Assembly (NCBI GenBank): GCA_032622095.1
Contig: CP136062.1
Span: 140,384,351 to 140,448,350, forward strand
Reading direction: 5' to 3'
Length of the DNA: 64,000 nucleotides
Origin: Siphonodentalium dalli
Taxonomy: Eukaryota; Mollusca; Scaphopoda; Gadilida; Siphonodentaliidae
Made by a program: the position numbers and the translations under genes. Shown piece by piece: positions 47,056 to 57,925 of the stretch (position 1 is the first letter of the stretch; each line of letters begins with the position of its first letter). The notes under the pieces were generated by a model, which saw nothing but the letters and a program-made list of their open reading frames with translations, was not told the origin of the DNA and searched no databases.

Positions 47056-47316
47056 TTAACCCTTCCAGACTGGAGTTCCCTGAAATTTTGCAAAAACCCT
47101 GTTCCAATATATTCTCTTATATATGCAAGTCGCTCATAGGGAGCCTTGCATATATAAGAGAATACATTGGCCTAACAATATTTACCTTGACCTTGTAATC
47201 AGTGTATTATCTAATATATGTGATGTTCCCTGTGGGATACTCGTATATATAAGAGAATGCACTGGCACATTATCTTTAATGCTGCACCAGTGCTGCTCCT
47301 GCCATGAAAGGGTTAC
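47056..47316 (+). mobile_element. A-family MITE
   Basis: TTAACCCTTCCAGACTGGAG to CTCCTGCCATGAAAGGGTTA, both hairpins present but with several changes. It ends about 95 bases upstream of exon 7. Confidence 0.83.
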
Positions 47317-47412
47317 GATCTGTTGGGGGCATATGCCAAACACTTTTTATTGAGATTGATTTTGCTGATTTCATGTTTTTAAATAATGATTTAAAGTTTA
47401 TGTTATATTTAG

Positions 47413-47538
47413 TTTGAGGAAAATGAGAAGAAACGCATGAAAGCTGAAATGCAGCGACAAGAAACCAAACACAAGCGACAATGGGATGATTTGAGTCAGA
47501 AATGTGAAAATTCACTCAAAGAGCTCGAGCATTTACAG
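47413..47538 (+). CDS. SLK: SLK/STK10-like kinase, tail exon 7 of window
   Basis: A 126-base exon (42 codons, phase 0/0) after TATATTTAG, with a GTATAT donor. It reads FEENEKKRMKAEMQRQETKH then KRQWDDLSQKCENSLKELEHLQ. It corresponds to the family block FxxQEEKRQKxExxxQxxKHExQMRDxxxQCExNxxELxxLQ, keeping the KKR, KH, the C of QKCE and the final ELxxLQ. Glutamine- and lysine-rich heptads continue the coiled coil. An A-family element ends about 95 bases upstream. Confidence 0.9.
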
Positions 47539-47738
47539 GTATATTATTGATCCCACCTAACTGTAAAAACATAAATTAGTGCTCAAAAAAGATATATTTT
47601 TAAATTGCTTTGCTACAAAACCAGCTGACAAAAAATTATAAAAGGACATATGGGCACACATTCCCAGAAAAGGTGGCTTTTTTAAAAACCAAATAATTTT
47701 AACTTCTGTAAAAAATCAATGGATCATGCTGCACTGGC

Positions 47739-48216
47739 ACATCTCCTGTCATGAAAGGGTTAACACACCAAATTTTATTTTTTTCAAAGCAAATCAGACT
47801 GTTTATATATATATAGCACCGTGGCATATGAGCACATGTATATGTATTGCATGTATGTTTTATGCGTGTATGAATATCTGTCTGTGTGTGAGTATTGATA
47901 TGTATGTGTGCATGCATGTATTAGAGTGGGATTTGCATGTATGATGGCGTGCGAGTATGTACGATGGGTGTCTGTTCGTATCAATATATACATGGGTGCA
48001 TGCGTGTGTGGGTATGCTTGCTGAACACCTAGCGACTATTCTTTGTTGTTATGTCCACTGTATATATGCTTACTGTTCTTGTATTATTTGAATTTCCTTT
48101 TGTCAATTTATATTATTCATAACTCTCCGTGAATGGAGGAAATAAAGATATATATACATCTCCTGTCATGAAAGGGTTAACACACCAAATTTTATTTTTT
48201 TCAAAGCAAATCAGAC
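47739..48216 (+). mobile_element. 356-base insert between 61-base direct repeats (possible non-LTR retro-insertion)
   Basis: 47739-47799 and 48156-48216 are identical (ACATCTCCTGTCATGAAAGG ... CAAAGCAAATCAGAC). The repeat includes the right end of an A element, so the target was already an A remnant. The insert ends with a CTCCGTGAATGGAG hairpin, GAAATAAAG and a short (AT)n tail, which looks like a retroposed 3' end. No reverse transcriptase is present; it would be 5'-truncated. Confidence 0.6.
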
Positions 48217-48376
48217 AACTAGAACCACAAAGTTATTATTTGGGATTCAAAATAATCTGCAAAATCTAAAAAAAAGTATATAAATTCATCAGAAAGTATC
48301 AGACCAAACCAAAATTCAAACTTGGCTCAGTATATTTATGTGAATAATCCATGTTAAAAAAAAGTCAAAAAGGGGC

Positions 48377-48607
48377 TTAACTCTTCTATGATTGGAGATT
48401 CCTGAAATTTTATGAAAAACCTGTATCAATGCATTCTCTCATATATGTGGGTCTCTCATAGGGAGCCTCACATATTTAAGAGAATACATTGGCCTAACAA
48501 TATTTACCTGGGGTGAAGGAGAAGATCACTCGATCTTTTCGACCATCCCGGGCGCTTCGCGCCCATCTACTCACTTTATAACAATATTTACCTTGACCTT
48601 GTAAGGT
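48377..48607 (+). mobile_element. A-family MITE, left half, with a small insertion
   Basis: TTAACTCTTCTATGATTGGA, the first hairpin, then CTAACAATATTTACCT, a 69-base foreign insert, and again TAACAATATTTACCTTGACC. The second hairpin and right end are missing. Confidence 0.8.
48510..48578. mobile_element. 69-base GC-rich insert with 15-bp target duplication
   Basis: Flanked by TAACAATATTTACCT on both sides (48495-48509 and 48579-48593), a single-copy sequence in other A elements. The insert contains GATCACTCGATC, CGACCATCCCGGG and the hairpin GGGCGCTTCGCGCCC. Its composition is unlike the surroundings. It may be a retroposed fragment of a small structured RNA; I do not recognise which. Confidence 0.65.
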
Positions 48608-48944
48608 AAAAATTTAGGTGACAAAAATTAATCTGTTCTTCAGCATCTCCCAAATAGAGCCTCATCAACATTATTAATTTTCAAATCCAACCAGAATTTC
48701 CCAAGAGTTGAAAACTCAATCTCATTATTTATCCCCATTTAGAGATTTAGATGCAATTGCTAAAATGTTCCGGAAGATAATCTAACCATTACTTGGAAAT
48801 TGTAGGATATTATCATTAAAATGATTTATACTTCTAATATTTTCTTAATTTCTTGAAGATAAAGATAAAAAAACCCACCAGATCAGATCCCCCACCCCAC
48901 CCACATCAATTTTATATAAATATAATTGCCTGAAATAAGCCTTG

Positions 48945-49380
48945 AAATAGTGTGTCTGTCATTTGCAGAATGAGGTGCCCTGATGGTGGATTTAGTGACA
49001 CTATCCCGCACAGTGGGCTAGCATATCCAAATTCACCCTCTTGGAACCTCATTCTGCTGAGCCCTCAACTCCTATCGGAGACCTAGGTTGAGATTGAAGT
49101 TACCCTGTTGAAGTTGGTGATTTTCACCCATTGGTCACCTCGATTATGCATTTTATCTTCTGCAAATTAGGGGATATGGAAACTTCCCAGTAGGGAAAAA
49201 GTAACTAAACAATGTTAATTTGAGACTATAGATACTTCCCAGAAGATGAGGCCTAAGCAGAATGAGGTCCCCAGAGGGGGAGTATGGTGATGCTAGTCCA
49301 CTTGCAGGATAGCATCACTAAATTCACCCTCTGGGGACCTCATTCTGCAGACAACAGACACTCTCTTTGCAGGCTTGAAA
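48945..49380 (-). mobile_element. G-family element
   Basis: AAGCCTTGAAATAGTGTGTC at the left and GACACTCTCTTTGCAGGCTT at the right are inverse ends. Hairpins lie at about 48966-49055 and 49257-49348 with the reversed core between. Confidence 0.83.
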
Positions 49381-49576
49381 ACCACCAGATTCCCCACCTC
49401 ACATAAATTTTTCATTATATAATTAATTGCCTGAAAACACAGATGTTCATTTTGAGAGGCCAAAGACTGAGTTTGATTTATTTATATGAAATATTTTCAT
49501 CTCAGCACATTTGAGTTTCTGACATTCTGACTCTGAAATCAGTTCATTACCTCAGAACTCCACTCAGGGAATCAGA

Positions 49577-49885
49577 GCACAGATGTTCATGACCCGATTC
49601 TCTGACACCTGTCAATCACATGATAGTCATGGAAAATTCCATACTGATGACATCACACCATGGCCAAGTGGCCCAAAGCACAGGTGTTCATGACCCGATT
49701 CTCTGACACCTGTCAATCATATGATAGTCATGGAAAATTCCATACTGATGCCATCACACCATGGCCAAGTTGCCCTAAGCACAGGTGTTCAAAAACTGAT
49801 TCCCTGACACCTGTCAATCATAGGGCAGTCATTGAAAATTCCATTCTGATGACATCACACCAGGTGGCTGAGACATGGCATCTGT
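49577..49885 (+). repeat. minisatellite, three units of 101 bases
   Basis: Unit starts at 49577, 49678 and 49779 with GCACAGRTGTTCA, followed by CCTGACACCTGTCAATCA, GTCATGGAAAATTCCATACT and GATGACATCACACCA. The third unit is more diverged. Confidence 0.88.
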
Positions 49886-50499
49886 CAATCAACCAAAAAA
49901 TCACTTGATCATCACCAAACTGGGGGCTGATTCTAGAAACTAACATGATGATGTCATCACACTTGTGCTGGCCACTGAAACTTACATCACACCATGTGTT
50001 CTGTTTCTGAACAACTGCAGAGAACAACTGCAGACTAGATGAAAGTTATCTGGGGTCCATGTGTTTCAGTTAAAACTCTACAGAAAAATCATTATATCTC
50101 AAACCTTGAAATATAATAAATGATCACTGATAGTTTCTCTATGAGGCATCTCCAGAACCTACATGTAGTTGGTTTAACTGGTTTCACCATCAGAAACCTC
50201 AGATGTTGGTTGGTCTTACAAATTTAGATCTGATGTTGGTAGAACAAACTAGTGTTAAGAAAAAAATATATTTCTCTCCATATTTGTATTTTGCGGTCTT
50301 TGGTAAATCAGAAGCATTCAAGATAAAGCCATCATCAAATTATTTACAGGGATTATTCAAGGAGACAAATTGAAAAATATTTTGGCAAGGCTTGTGTTGA
50401 CTGTTACAAATAAATGAGAAAAGTTGTGTTGATTGAAGTCTCTTTTGAAAGCTTTTGTTATAAAATGTGTTATAAAATGCCACTCGGCCAAACATGTCC

Positions 50500-50860
50500 C
50501 GAAATGGTGGCTTTTTATCCCCGCAAGTGAGAGATATAGAAAAGGGTTCTGTGTGGTGGTCCATAAAAACTTTGGAGCTCTCAGTCATCACAGGTTGGAT
50601 TTGAATTATATTTTGTATGCTCATGAACCAGCATGGAGGTGGGGAGGATATCCACATGGAAATGGTTCCGTCCATACATTTGTTGCAGGGTTATGGCCCT
50701 TATAATGCATATTTGGCAACGTTGGATCTTGGAATCTCAGTCATCATGAGCAATTTTGAATGATGAAAGGAACAATATCCACATGTAACAGGTGTTGTCG
50801 TTTCATTTCTTCCAAAGTTATGGCCCTTAGAATGTAAAATATGTTCATCCCTTTATCTCC
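50500..50860 (+). repeat. O-type fragment (ATGGCCCTT units)
   Basis: Two ~125-base units with TTTGCAGGGTTATGGCCCTT and TCCAAAGTTATGGCCCTTAG, similar to the interior of the O element. A third, weaker unit follows at 50930-51000. The ends are not visible. Confidence 0.6.
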
Positions 50861-51234
50861 GTCATTTTGCAGATCTAAATGATTGTTCATATTTTTATGG
50901 ACCACAACAATAGAATGAAGGAAAAATTAATATACCTCAGTGAAATAAAATACCTTTTTAACAATGATTTTTGAAGGAGTTATGCCCCTTATTCGACTTA
51001 GAAACACAGTTTTTGTGTTGTTCGAATGGTAACTTCAGCAATATTCAAAAGTTTAAAAATAAAGTTTTGTCCAAAGATTTTTTATCAAAATTTTATTTGT
51101 TTACTCATCTTTTTTTTTTTAAAGCCACCTTTTTCAGGGGATGTGATCTCAGCGACCTTTCATTCCTGTTGGTACCAAGGATAATTCATGTCCAGTATAC
51201 CGGTCTTGTTACCATATTATTCATGTAATTCCAG

Positions 51235-51348
51235 GCGGAGAAACGGAAGCTGCTGATGGAGCATGAAACACAGAAAATGAAAGAACTTTGTGATCAAACC
51301 ATGAATGAGCAGAAAGAGTGGAAAGCTCGGTTAGCTCCGAGGAAGCAG
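51235..51348 (+). CDS. SLK: SLK/STK10-like kinase, tail exon 8 of window (EHETQK...LAPRK)
   Basis: A 114-base exon (38 codons, phase 0/0) after AATTCCAG, with a GTAAAA donor. It reads AEKRKLLMEHETQKMKELCD then EQKEWKARLAPRKQ. It matches the highly conserved NEKCHLLVEHETQKLKxLDE...LKEWRxKLRPRKK of SLK/STK10; EHETQK, EW and PRK are the shared anchors. The family's RPRK is APRK here. It is separated from the previous exon by a 3.7 kb intron full of repeats. Confidence 0.91.
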
Positions 51349-51535
51349 GTAAAAATTACTCTCCAATCATGAAATCATGCTCAACGCTGTTTATCAGACC
51401 TCTTTATTCAGATGGTTTAGCTTTGCAATCTGCTGTTGCAACAGTTTGCCATGGCCTAGTTTGCTTCAGCAAATTGCTTCTGCATTGCTGATTGCTGTAG
51501 CCAATTATGAGGGTTTATTATCCCCATATCCGGTT

Positions 51536-51805
51536 TTAATCCTTATTATACAAAATAAATTCTCCCGTTATAAAAGTATACATTGGAACGGTCTATTACT
51601 CATTTGGAGGGGTGTTCATGAAAAATTAGCAGACGACAGTATGACGAAAAGATAATACAATTTCAGAATGATTCCTATTCTTTGGTGGGAAATGTTCACA
51701 TAATAAGTTCAATAAACGACCTATGGTCGTTTGTTGAACTTATTATCTGAACATTTTCCAAAGGATAATTACTCGTCAATGAGTATTTATTAAAGAAAGG
51801 GTTTA
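51536..51805 (+). mobile_element. F-family MITE
   Basis: TTAATCCTTATTATACAAAA + TAAATTCTCCCGTTATAAAA to TTTATTAAAGAAAGGGTTTA. It contains the hairpin AATAAACGACCTATGGTCGT + TTGTTGAACTTATTATCTG in its right half. The TTAA borders are partly eroded. Confidence 0.78.
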
Positions 51806-52599
51806 TATGCAATCTCATTGGCTGCAAGGGTACACTCAAATCACTATTTCCTTGAGGGGTATATAAATTCCGTTAGACTGGAATTTTTGACAAATTGTGA
51901 CGTTCTGACGCATTATTCTTGATGTCTTCTGGGTTGATGCGCTTGTCTAAAATCCTGAACAGTTTTAGAATTTGAAATGCTAAAAAGTTATGGAAAGCGC
52001 CTTTCATTGACTTGATGTCTCGTGAACTTCTGAAAATCCTGTACAAGTCATTGACCCATTGTTGTAGCAACATCATGGGGAGGAGATTTGATACCTGGAT
52101 GTATCTTCAAACCTCTGTACCCCTGATGTTGCCTGAGATAACTGATATTTTACCCCTCGTAACGAGTTTGGGAGTAAATCTAAAGCAGTTTGTCCATCCG
52201 TCTATAGATTCAATGTTACTCAAGCTTTAATTCCTTCACTTTTTGCTCAATTTGATTAAATTTAGCACCGATGTTTACTTTCATGAGAACCTTTGCGTCT
52301 CACCTACGATTATGAAGTCCCTCAGACTCATTTTATCAAAGTTATCACCCTTCTTTGACTTAGTTATTTCTTTTGCATTTGCCGAAGCTTTTTTGGCCTT
52401 CAATTTTTGGTCAATGAAATTTAGCCTATAATTAAAGATCATCAATTTAATATCATTAATATTACTTAATACATGTAAGATATTTCGTCCAACTTTCTTG
52501 GTATTTTTCTATAATTTGACTGATAATCGCTCACATGACCTTTGGATGGTCATGTTATGACACAGGTTCGCTGGTGGCGATCTGTGATCAGAAGTCTTT

Positions 52600-52849
52600 G
52601 CCAAAGTAAAATTGTCCTTATAATATTTTGGTTATAACTCATAAACTGAATCTAAAAAAGAGTTATTTCTCAAAGTTTAATCCAAGAAAAAGTCAATTCC
52701 TCCCGATATCTTTCCATAAAATCAGATAAGTTTTTGCCAGCAACAATTATGTCAAACACCTACTATAACAAATAACTCTTTTTTTTAGATTAAGTTTATG
52801 AATTATAACCAAGATATTATAAGTTAATTTTACTTTGTGTTATAGAATT
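52600..52849. mobile_element. foldback element (about 75-base arms)
   Basis: Left arm AAAGTAAAATTGTCCTTATA + ATATTTTGGTTATAACTC + TAAAAAAGAGTTATT; right arm AATAACTCTTTTTTTTAGAT ... ATTATAAGTTAATTTTACTT is its inverse with a few changes. The ~95-base centre is unique. The rest of the intron (51806-53474) holds nothing I recognise. Confidence 0.75.
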
Positions 52850-53474
52850 TATCTTAAAAATGTTCAGTTATAATTGCATTAATATAATTATTATTAAGTG
52901 GTTATTTCTTAAATAGATGCCTCTTATTATTTATCCACTAAATCAATGAAGAGATACACCATGGTGCAGAGAAACATCAGTTCTTTATTCTCAATGGTCA
53001 ATCAATTGAAATCAGCAAGGCTGGTATCATTCAAAAACACATGTAGGGCTGATAACCGGTAACCAGTTCACGCACCTGTGGTTTAAATGTACTCAATCCG
53101 ATCAGACGCTCCTAAATTACTATTTCTTTGGCTTTGGAGGTAAAACATATTTGATTTTTAGTCGAGGAACATACCCATCAATGCTAGAGTGATCAGATAT
53201 TGATTTTTGAAGTTTGTTATTTCAAATGTTTGTGGCCCAGAAACATGCCATCGAAAGGATGGTCTCGGTCAAAATTGCAGATGAAGATGGATAACTCTAA
53301 CAACAAGTGGTAATATGGCCAGAAATATGGATAGAAAAACTCGAGCGTGGTCCCATTCCGCCCCGATCACTCTCGCCCTCCTGAAAATGCGATAACAAAA
53401 TAGTTTTACGTATTGCGAGTATTGATAGCTGTTGATTACATTATTAAATAATCAACTATACCTTCCCTTTGTAG

Positions 53475-53639
53475 AGATTGGAAGAAGAATTTGCCAGACA
53501 GATCGAGGAACAGGAGAAGTTTTATGGTGCAATTCTCATCACGGGGGAAGAAGGAGCTACGCCTTTCAATTCAATACTTGGTCCAAATTTACGGAATAGA
53601 GATGGAACTGCTAAGTCTCGACATTCTACAGTAATATAG
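53475..53639 (+). CDS. SLK: SLK/STK10-like kinase, terminal coding exon with stop
   Basis: Last coding exon after CCCTTTGTAG: 54 codons plus a TAG at 53637-53639. It starts RLEEEFARQIEEQEKFYG, matching the family's LEEEFxxKxxEQExFFK. It then diverges into a short serine/asparagine-rich tail (TPFNSILGPNLRNR, ending KSRHSTVI). Vertebrate members also end in a brief non-conserved segment with an NPST/FN-like motif, here FNSILGPN. Together the nine exons supply about 414 residues of the C-terminal coiled-coil region. Confidence 0.9.
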   Translation, partial: RLEEEFARQIEEQEKFYGAILITGEEGATPFNSILGPNLRNRDGTAKSRHSTVI

Positions 53640-53949
53640 TGCACCTGATATTAATAATGTATAGAAATTATAAATATATTTACATGTGTGCAGGAGTAAA
53701 TGTGTGGAATCTCATTTTTGACGATCAGTTTACATTCTGGGTGAATTCACGTTACGGTTCTTTATTAATAACATCAAGCAAGTTACACGTAATTTTTACC
53801 AAACGTATTTGCTTTTTATATAATTCTTCTGGTAGTATACACAATTACATGTTTAAAGGCCCACTTAATTTTCGAGTCTCCGATTATTTTTTTTATGGCG
53901 ACTTGCTATACGGTTTTAATAACAATCTATGCCATAAAATATGATTAAA
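53640..53949 (+). other. probable 3' UTR start with candidate ATTAAA polyadenylation signal
   Basis: Sequence after the SLK-like stop codon. No canonical AATAAA was found in the first 1.5 kb. An ATTAAA at 53944-53949 is the nearest acceptable signal and an AATAAA occurs at 55432-55437. The ATTAAA lies inside a TTAA-flanked element (53853-54321), so if the UTR extends this far it contains mobile DNA. The true 3' end cannot be set from sequence alone. Confidence 0.35.
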
Positions 53950-54321
53950 CTACTATAATTCGTCACTATTGGAAACATCTGTGTCTCAGAAGATACCCAC
54001 AGAGAAATAGAAAACTGCTGAAGACTTCCCCTCTCTGGCACCCAGAATGCAACAGAGTTCAAACTTTTCGATGAAAGGGGAACAACTCTATCTTTAATAT
54101 ATAGAGTTATTCCCCCTGCATTGAAAATAATACTGATTTTTACTTCAATCTTGATGACAAAACGCGTTGGCAACTCAACAAAACCAACATGTCCTCAGTT
54201 TATTTACACCGGATAAGTTGATAATACAATGTTTTGGAGCTTCCTATTTCAAATGGTATATAATATGGCATATATTTTATATAAAGTAATCTGGGGGTTC
54301 GAAAATTAAGTGGGCCTTTAA
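53853..54321. mobile_element. TTAA-flanked element in the 3' UTR region
   Basis: TTAAAGGCCCACTTAATTTT + CGA at 53853 and its exact inverse ending TTAA at 54321: 23 bases with TTAA included. A short hairpin AACTCTATCTTTAATATATA + GAGTT lies inside. It starts 214 bases after the SLK stop codon. Confidence 0.85.
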
Positions 54322-54840
54322 GGATCAGGTGACTGCAATATTTACCAAGAAATTTGGTAACTTGTTTGGACATCCCCATGGCAAATATTTTTCTAGAATT
54401 TTGTGGTTAAGTCAAATTCACGTGTCTTAGGCCCGCATATGGTCTCAAAACCCCATGTGTGCAACCTTTTTATTCATGTTAAACTTTCTGCAAAATTCCT
54501 AATCAGTACAAAATAAGTGTCGTATCTTTTTTTTTATACATTTTGGGAAACGATTGATATACAGTTTTCGACCCACTTATTATTAATTTTTCAATGCTTT
54601 AGAGGGGAGCTAAGAACTAATAGCATTAGGTTTTCTATAAAAATTATTTTCTTTTCGTAGCTACAATTTATATGTCGTGATTTCTAACAACTTTTTCAGT
54701 GGGAAAAGGCCTTAGATATTTAAAATTAGATTTAATTTTGGCAACTGTTTTATATAAAAATAGCTGGAACTATGGAAACCTCAACCAACTGAGTGAAGAA
54801 TGACTATTTTATTATAAGACTTCGGTTCTTTATGATGTAT

Positions 54841-55009
54841 TAGTAATGCTCTAAATAATCGACTCCTTAACCACAGCAGAATTATGGGTAACTTTTCAGG
54901 ATTTAGTCGGAAATATGGCTAGTTGCCATTCATCGGAAAGCTCAAATCCTGAAAAATTACCCATAATTATGATGTGGTTAAGGAGTCGATTATTTAGGGC
55001 ATTACTGTA
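54841..55009. mobile_element. H-family palindrome, TA-flanked
   Basis: GTAATGCTCTAAATAATCGA to TTATTTAGGGCATTACTG between TA. The centre is shortened: the left arm runs to CATCGGAAAGCTC but the right arm starts at AAATCCTGAAAAATTACCCA. Confidence 0.83.
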
Positions 55010-55940
55010 TTAGCACTCGGGTACTTGATATTGTATTGAGTTCCACATATTTATTCATATGATTGTGGCGATCACTGTGAATAGCAATTGTGATATAACT
55101 TTCATTAAGTTGTGACATATTCAGGTGACTGCAAATGAATGGTTTACTTCTCGTTCGTGTTTGAGGATATAATTAAAATATTGGCTTAACCCTTTATATT
55201 CAGACCAAAATATGTCTTTGTAATTGGGAAATGATTCCCTAGTATGGTTCGCAAATAGATCTGAGTGACATTTGCGATAAGCAAAAGTGACTCTTACGTC
55301 TCAATCATATGCATATGTATGGATGTTAACTTTCCCTATTTAGGCGGGAGTATCCCGAATTTCAGCCCCATTTCCTGCCTTCCCTATCCGGAAACAGTTT
55401 CTTCACGACTGTTCAAAGTAAGCACGGACGAAATAAATAATCGATTTACGAGCGGTATTATTTTGGGTGAAATTTACACATTTGCTAAATTGTTTAATAT
55501 TAAGTTTTGTTATGCTGTATGGTATTATTTGAGTTTAAAACTGTTTAAAGTGACTAAAAATAGAAAGTTTATATAACAATTAAAAATCTCCCGAATTTGA
55601 ACTAGATTTCCCGATTTCTGAAGTTCTATCTCCTCAAAATTGGTCTGCCAGAAGTTAACATGTATGTGCATACGCTGTCAATCGTTTAACTATCGAAATG
55701 GCACAGACATTATTCACATTAAGCATTGACTCTTCACACGACGCGCTGACACAATACCTGTCAATGTTTTGTCATAATTGTTTTTGTTTTGGCACACTTT
55801 CTCATTCATTCCCAGTCGAGTAGGCCTTTACTTGATTAAACCTATTGCCCTATCAGTGACTTCTATAGACTCATCGTTGTGAAACCAGATCATCTGACAG
55901 AAATCTAAATATCATATGGTATTGCAACAATGCTATGTAA

Positions 55941-56081
55941 TGTCCTTTCATGACGGGAACTGCACTGGTGTAGCATTAAAGAATAAAGATCCTGTCCCAG
56001 TGCATTCTTTTATATATGCGAGTCTCCCATAGGGACTCATTATTAGGGAGCCTTTCATATATAAGAGAATGCACTGGCTTA
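55941..56081 (-). mobile_element. A-family MITE, right half
   Basis: TGTCCTTTCATGACGGGAAC, TAAAGATCCTGTCCCAGTGC and one hairpin whose loop has an extra ACTCATTATTAGGGA. The second hairpin and left end are missing. Confidence 0.75.
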
Positions 56082-56605
56082 TTGCAATGAAAAAGGCGCA
56101 AGGAAAATTATTGATCACAGTAAATCTCTGGGTTGAGTTGCATATTTTATTTATATATCGTTCACAAATGAGTTGCAGTGTGTTTGTGTGAGCTATGTAT
56201 GTGTTTGTGTGTCTTGTTTTTTGACTACTTCAACGCTCAGTGCATTGGCATTGAAACAGTACTCGTTGGAATGTCTTTTTCTCCTTACGTTTAATTACTA
56301 TCATCCTCCTAGTTTTATGTTATCTCTTATTAATCAAGATAATTATGTCATGTGATCTAAAGTCACATTCATAGAACGATCAACGCACAACATACAAAAA
56401 TTCCATTTATCCCGCTAAATAATCAAATTATGTCTGACTTGATGCATATGTCTGACTCCTTAAAGATGTGCTCGCTTTTCCCATTCAGCGTTTACAACTA
56501 CAGCATTTGTAATGAAACTTGTTTTGAAGAAATCTTTACATTAGTATACCCCATAAACACCTGTGAAATATCTAGAGTAAGTTGAATTATTAGACTTAAT
56601 ATACC
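56082..56605. other. downstream flank, nothing recognised
   Basis: TG-rich short repeats near 56180-56215 and otherwise ordinary AT-rich sequence. No gene recognised. Confidence 0.45.
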
Positions 56606-56781
56606 AATAACTTGATTTTGGAGGGCGTTATGGTTTATTAACGGCCCTCCAGAAATGATTAACAGCCCGAGGGTTCATTAAAGGCCCGAGACGAAGTCGA
56701 GGGCCTTTAATGGCCCGAGGGCTGTTAATCATTTCTGGAGGGCCGTTAAGAAACCATAACGCCCGACAAAATCAAGTTATT
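56606..56781. mobile_element. foldback element (about 85-base arms)
   Basis: Left arm AATAACTTGATTTTGGAGGG + CGTTATGGTTTATTAACGGC; right arm ends ACCATAACGCCCGACAAAAT + CAAGTTATT. The centre is CCCGAGACGAAGTCGAGGG. A related, decayed fold lies at 57809-57925, and GCCGGGCGTTATGGC recurs at 57731. Confidence 0.83.
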
Positions 56782-57116
56782 ACTATTATTACCACTTTCT
56801 GAAATGAAACCCAACTAGAACATAGATGAGTGAGTAGGCAACAATATGTCAAATGAAATACATGTAATAACTCTTTTTTTCAAAACGATCACAATTCAAA
56901 CCATGTGTCGTCTGTTCGTTGTCAAACAAATTGTCACGTGACTAATTATATTATTTACCACGAAAATAGGGACATATCTAACGAAAATTCAGTCAGAAAT
57001 CTAATTTATTCCACTTGTTAGGTAACACTTACTTGTTGTTGGTCTGTTATTACATCATTTACATCTACTACAGTAAAATTTCAGTTTTATTCGTAATAAT
57101 ATACTATAAACTTGTT

Positions 57117-57624
57117 TTAAAGGTACGGTTGGCCTTGGCGGTGGGTATCCTGTGAAAATATTTCCACCCGTCAAAAACCGCCACAAACAGAAAGAACATC
57201 AAACTGTAGACATACCGGTACTTTGTCCGTATACATATAAGAAATATCGCATAAACAGTATGTTATTGTCAAATGTTTGACCATTGTTATGTAAACAAAA
57301 GCATAAAAAGTTACTTTTCTGGTGTTTGTTTATATTATGATGGTAAACATAAAGAGCGTTCTTTGTTGGTGAATACCTGATATGGAACTAATAAAGAGCG
57401 TTTATGCCATTTGTGTGTGATTAGCCAGTAGCATTGTTCTGTCTCCAGTAACACAATCAGGCTCTTGCTTAGGTAAAACATAGTAGGTCTTTATGATAAC
57501 ATGCTGTTTACGCGATGGTCATGGTATATATGAACGAAACTGTATGCGTTTTAATGTTTTTCTGTTTACGGTGATTGGAACAAATATGAATATTTTCGAC
57601 AACTAAGGCCAACCGTACCTTTAA
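57117..57624. mobile_element. TTAA-flanked element (AGGTACGGTTGGCCTT ends)
   Basis: TTAAAGGTACGGTTGGCCTT at 57117 and AAGGCCAACCGTACCTTTAA ending 57624 are exact inverse ends of 20 bases. The interior has no recognised coding frame. 'AAAGAGCGTT' occurs twice (57351, 57392). Confidence 0.85.
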
Positions 57625-57676
57625 CAGAAATTCCGAAATCCGAAATAAGGTTGCGTTCGATTGGATTTCTAGCAAA

Positions 57677-57925
57677 TCGCAAACCGGATGCGGGCCGTTA
57701 ATATCGTTAACGGCCCGCATCCGGTTTGATGCCGGGCGTTATGGCTTTTTACCGTCCGGGTAAAATACTGTTAATCTACTAGAGAACGCCCTCTAAAGTG
57801 GTAATATACCAATAAAATGATTTTGGAGGGCCTTATGGTCTCCAGGAATGATTAAACAGCAGAGGGCTGTTAATCATTCCTGGAGGGGTTGTTTATAAGC
57901 AATGATGCCCAACAAAATCATGTTA
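57677..57925. repeat. two further palindromes related to 56606-56781
   Basis: 57677-57727: AACCGGATGCGGGCCGTTAA and its inverse around TATCG. 57809-57925: ATGATTTTGGAGGGCCTTAT ... CCAACAAAATCAT with centre GCAGAGGGCTGTTAATCATT. Possibly the flanks of one older element into which 57117-57624 inserted nearby. Confidence 0.7.

Noticed and set aside
48495-48560. Resemblance of ATTTACCTGG to the 5' end of U1 snRNA
   Set aside because: ACAATATTTACCT is native MITE spacer, and the sequence after it does not follow the U1 stem-loop I sequence.
51873-52230. - strand frame MMLLQQWVNDLYRIFRSSRD and neighbours in the last intron
   Set aside because: Looks somewhat protein-like but has no recognised family, no flanking frame continuation and lies in an intron on the opposite strand. 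Not enough to call.
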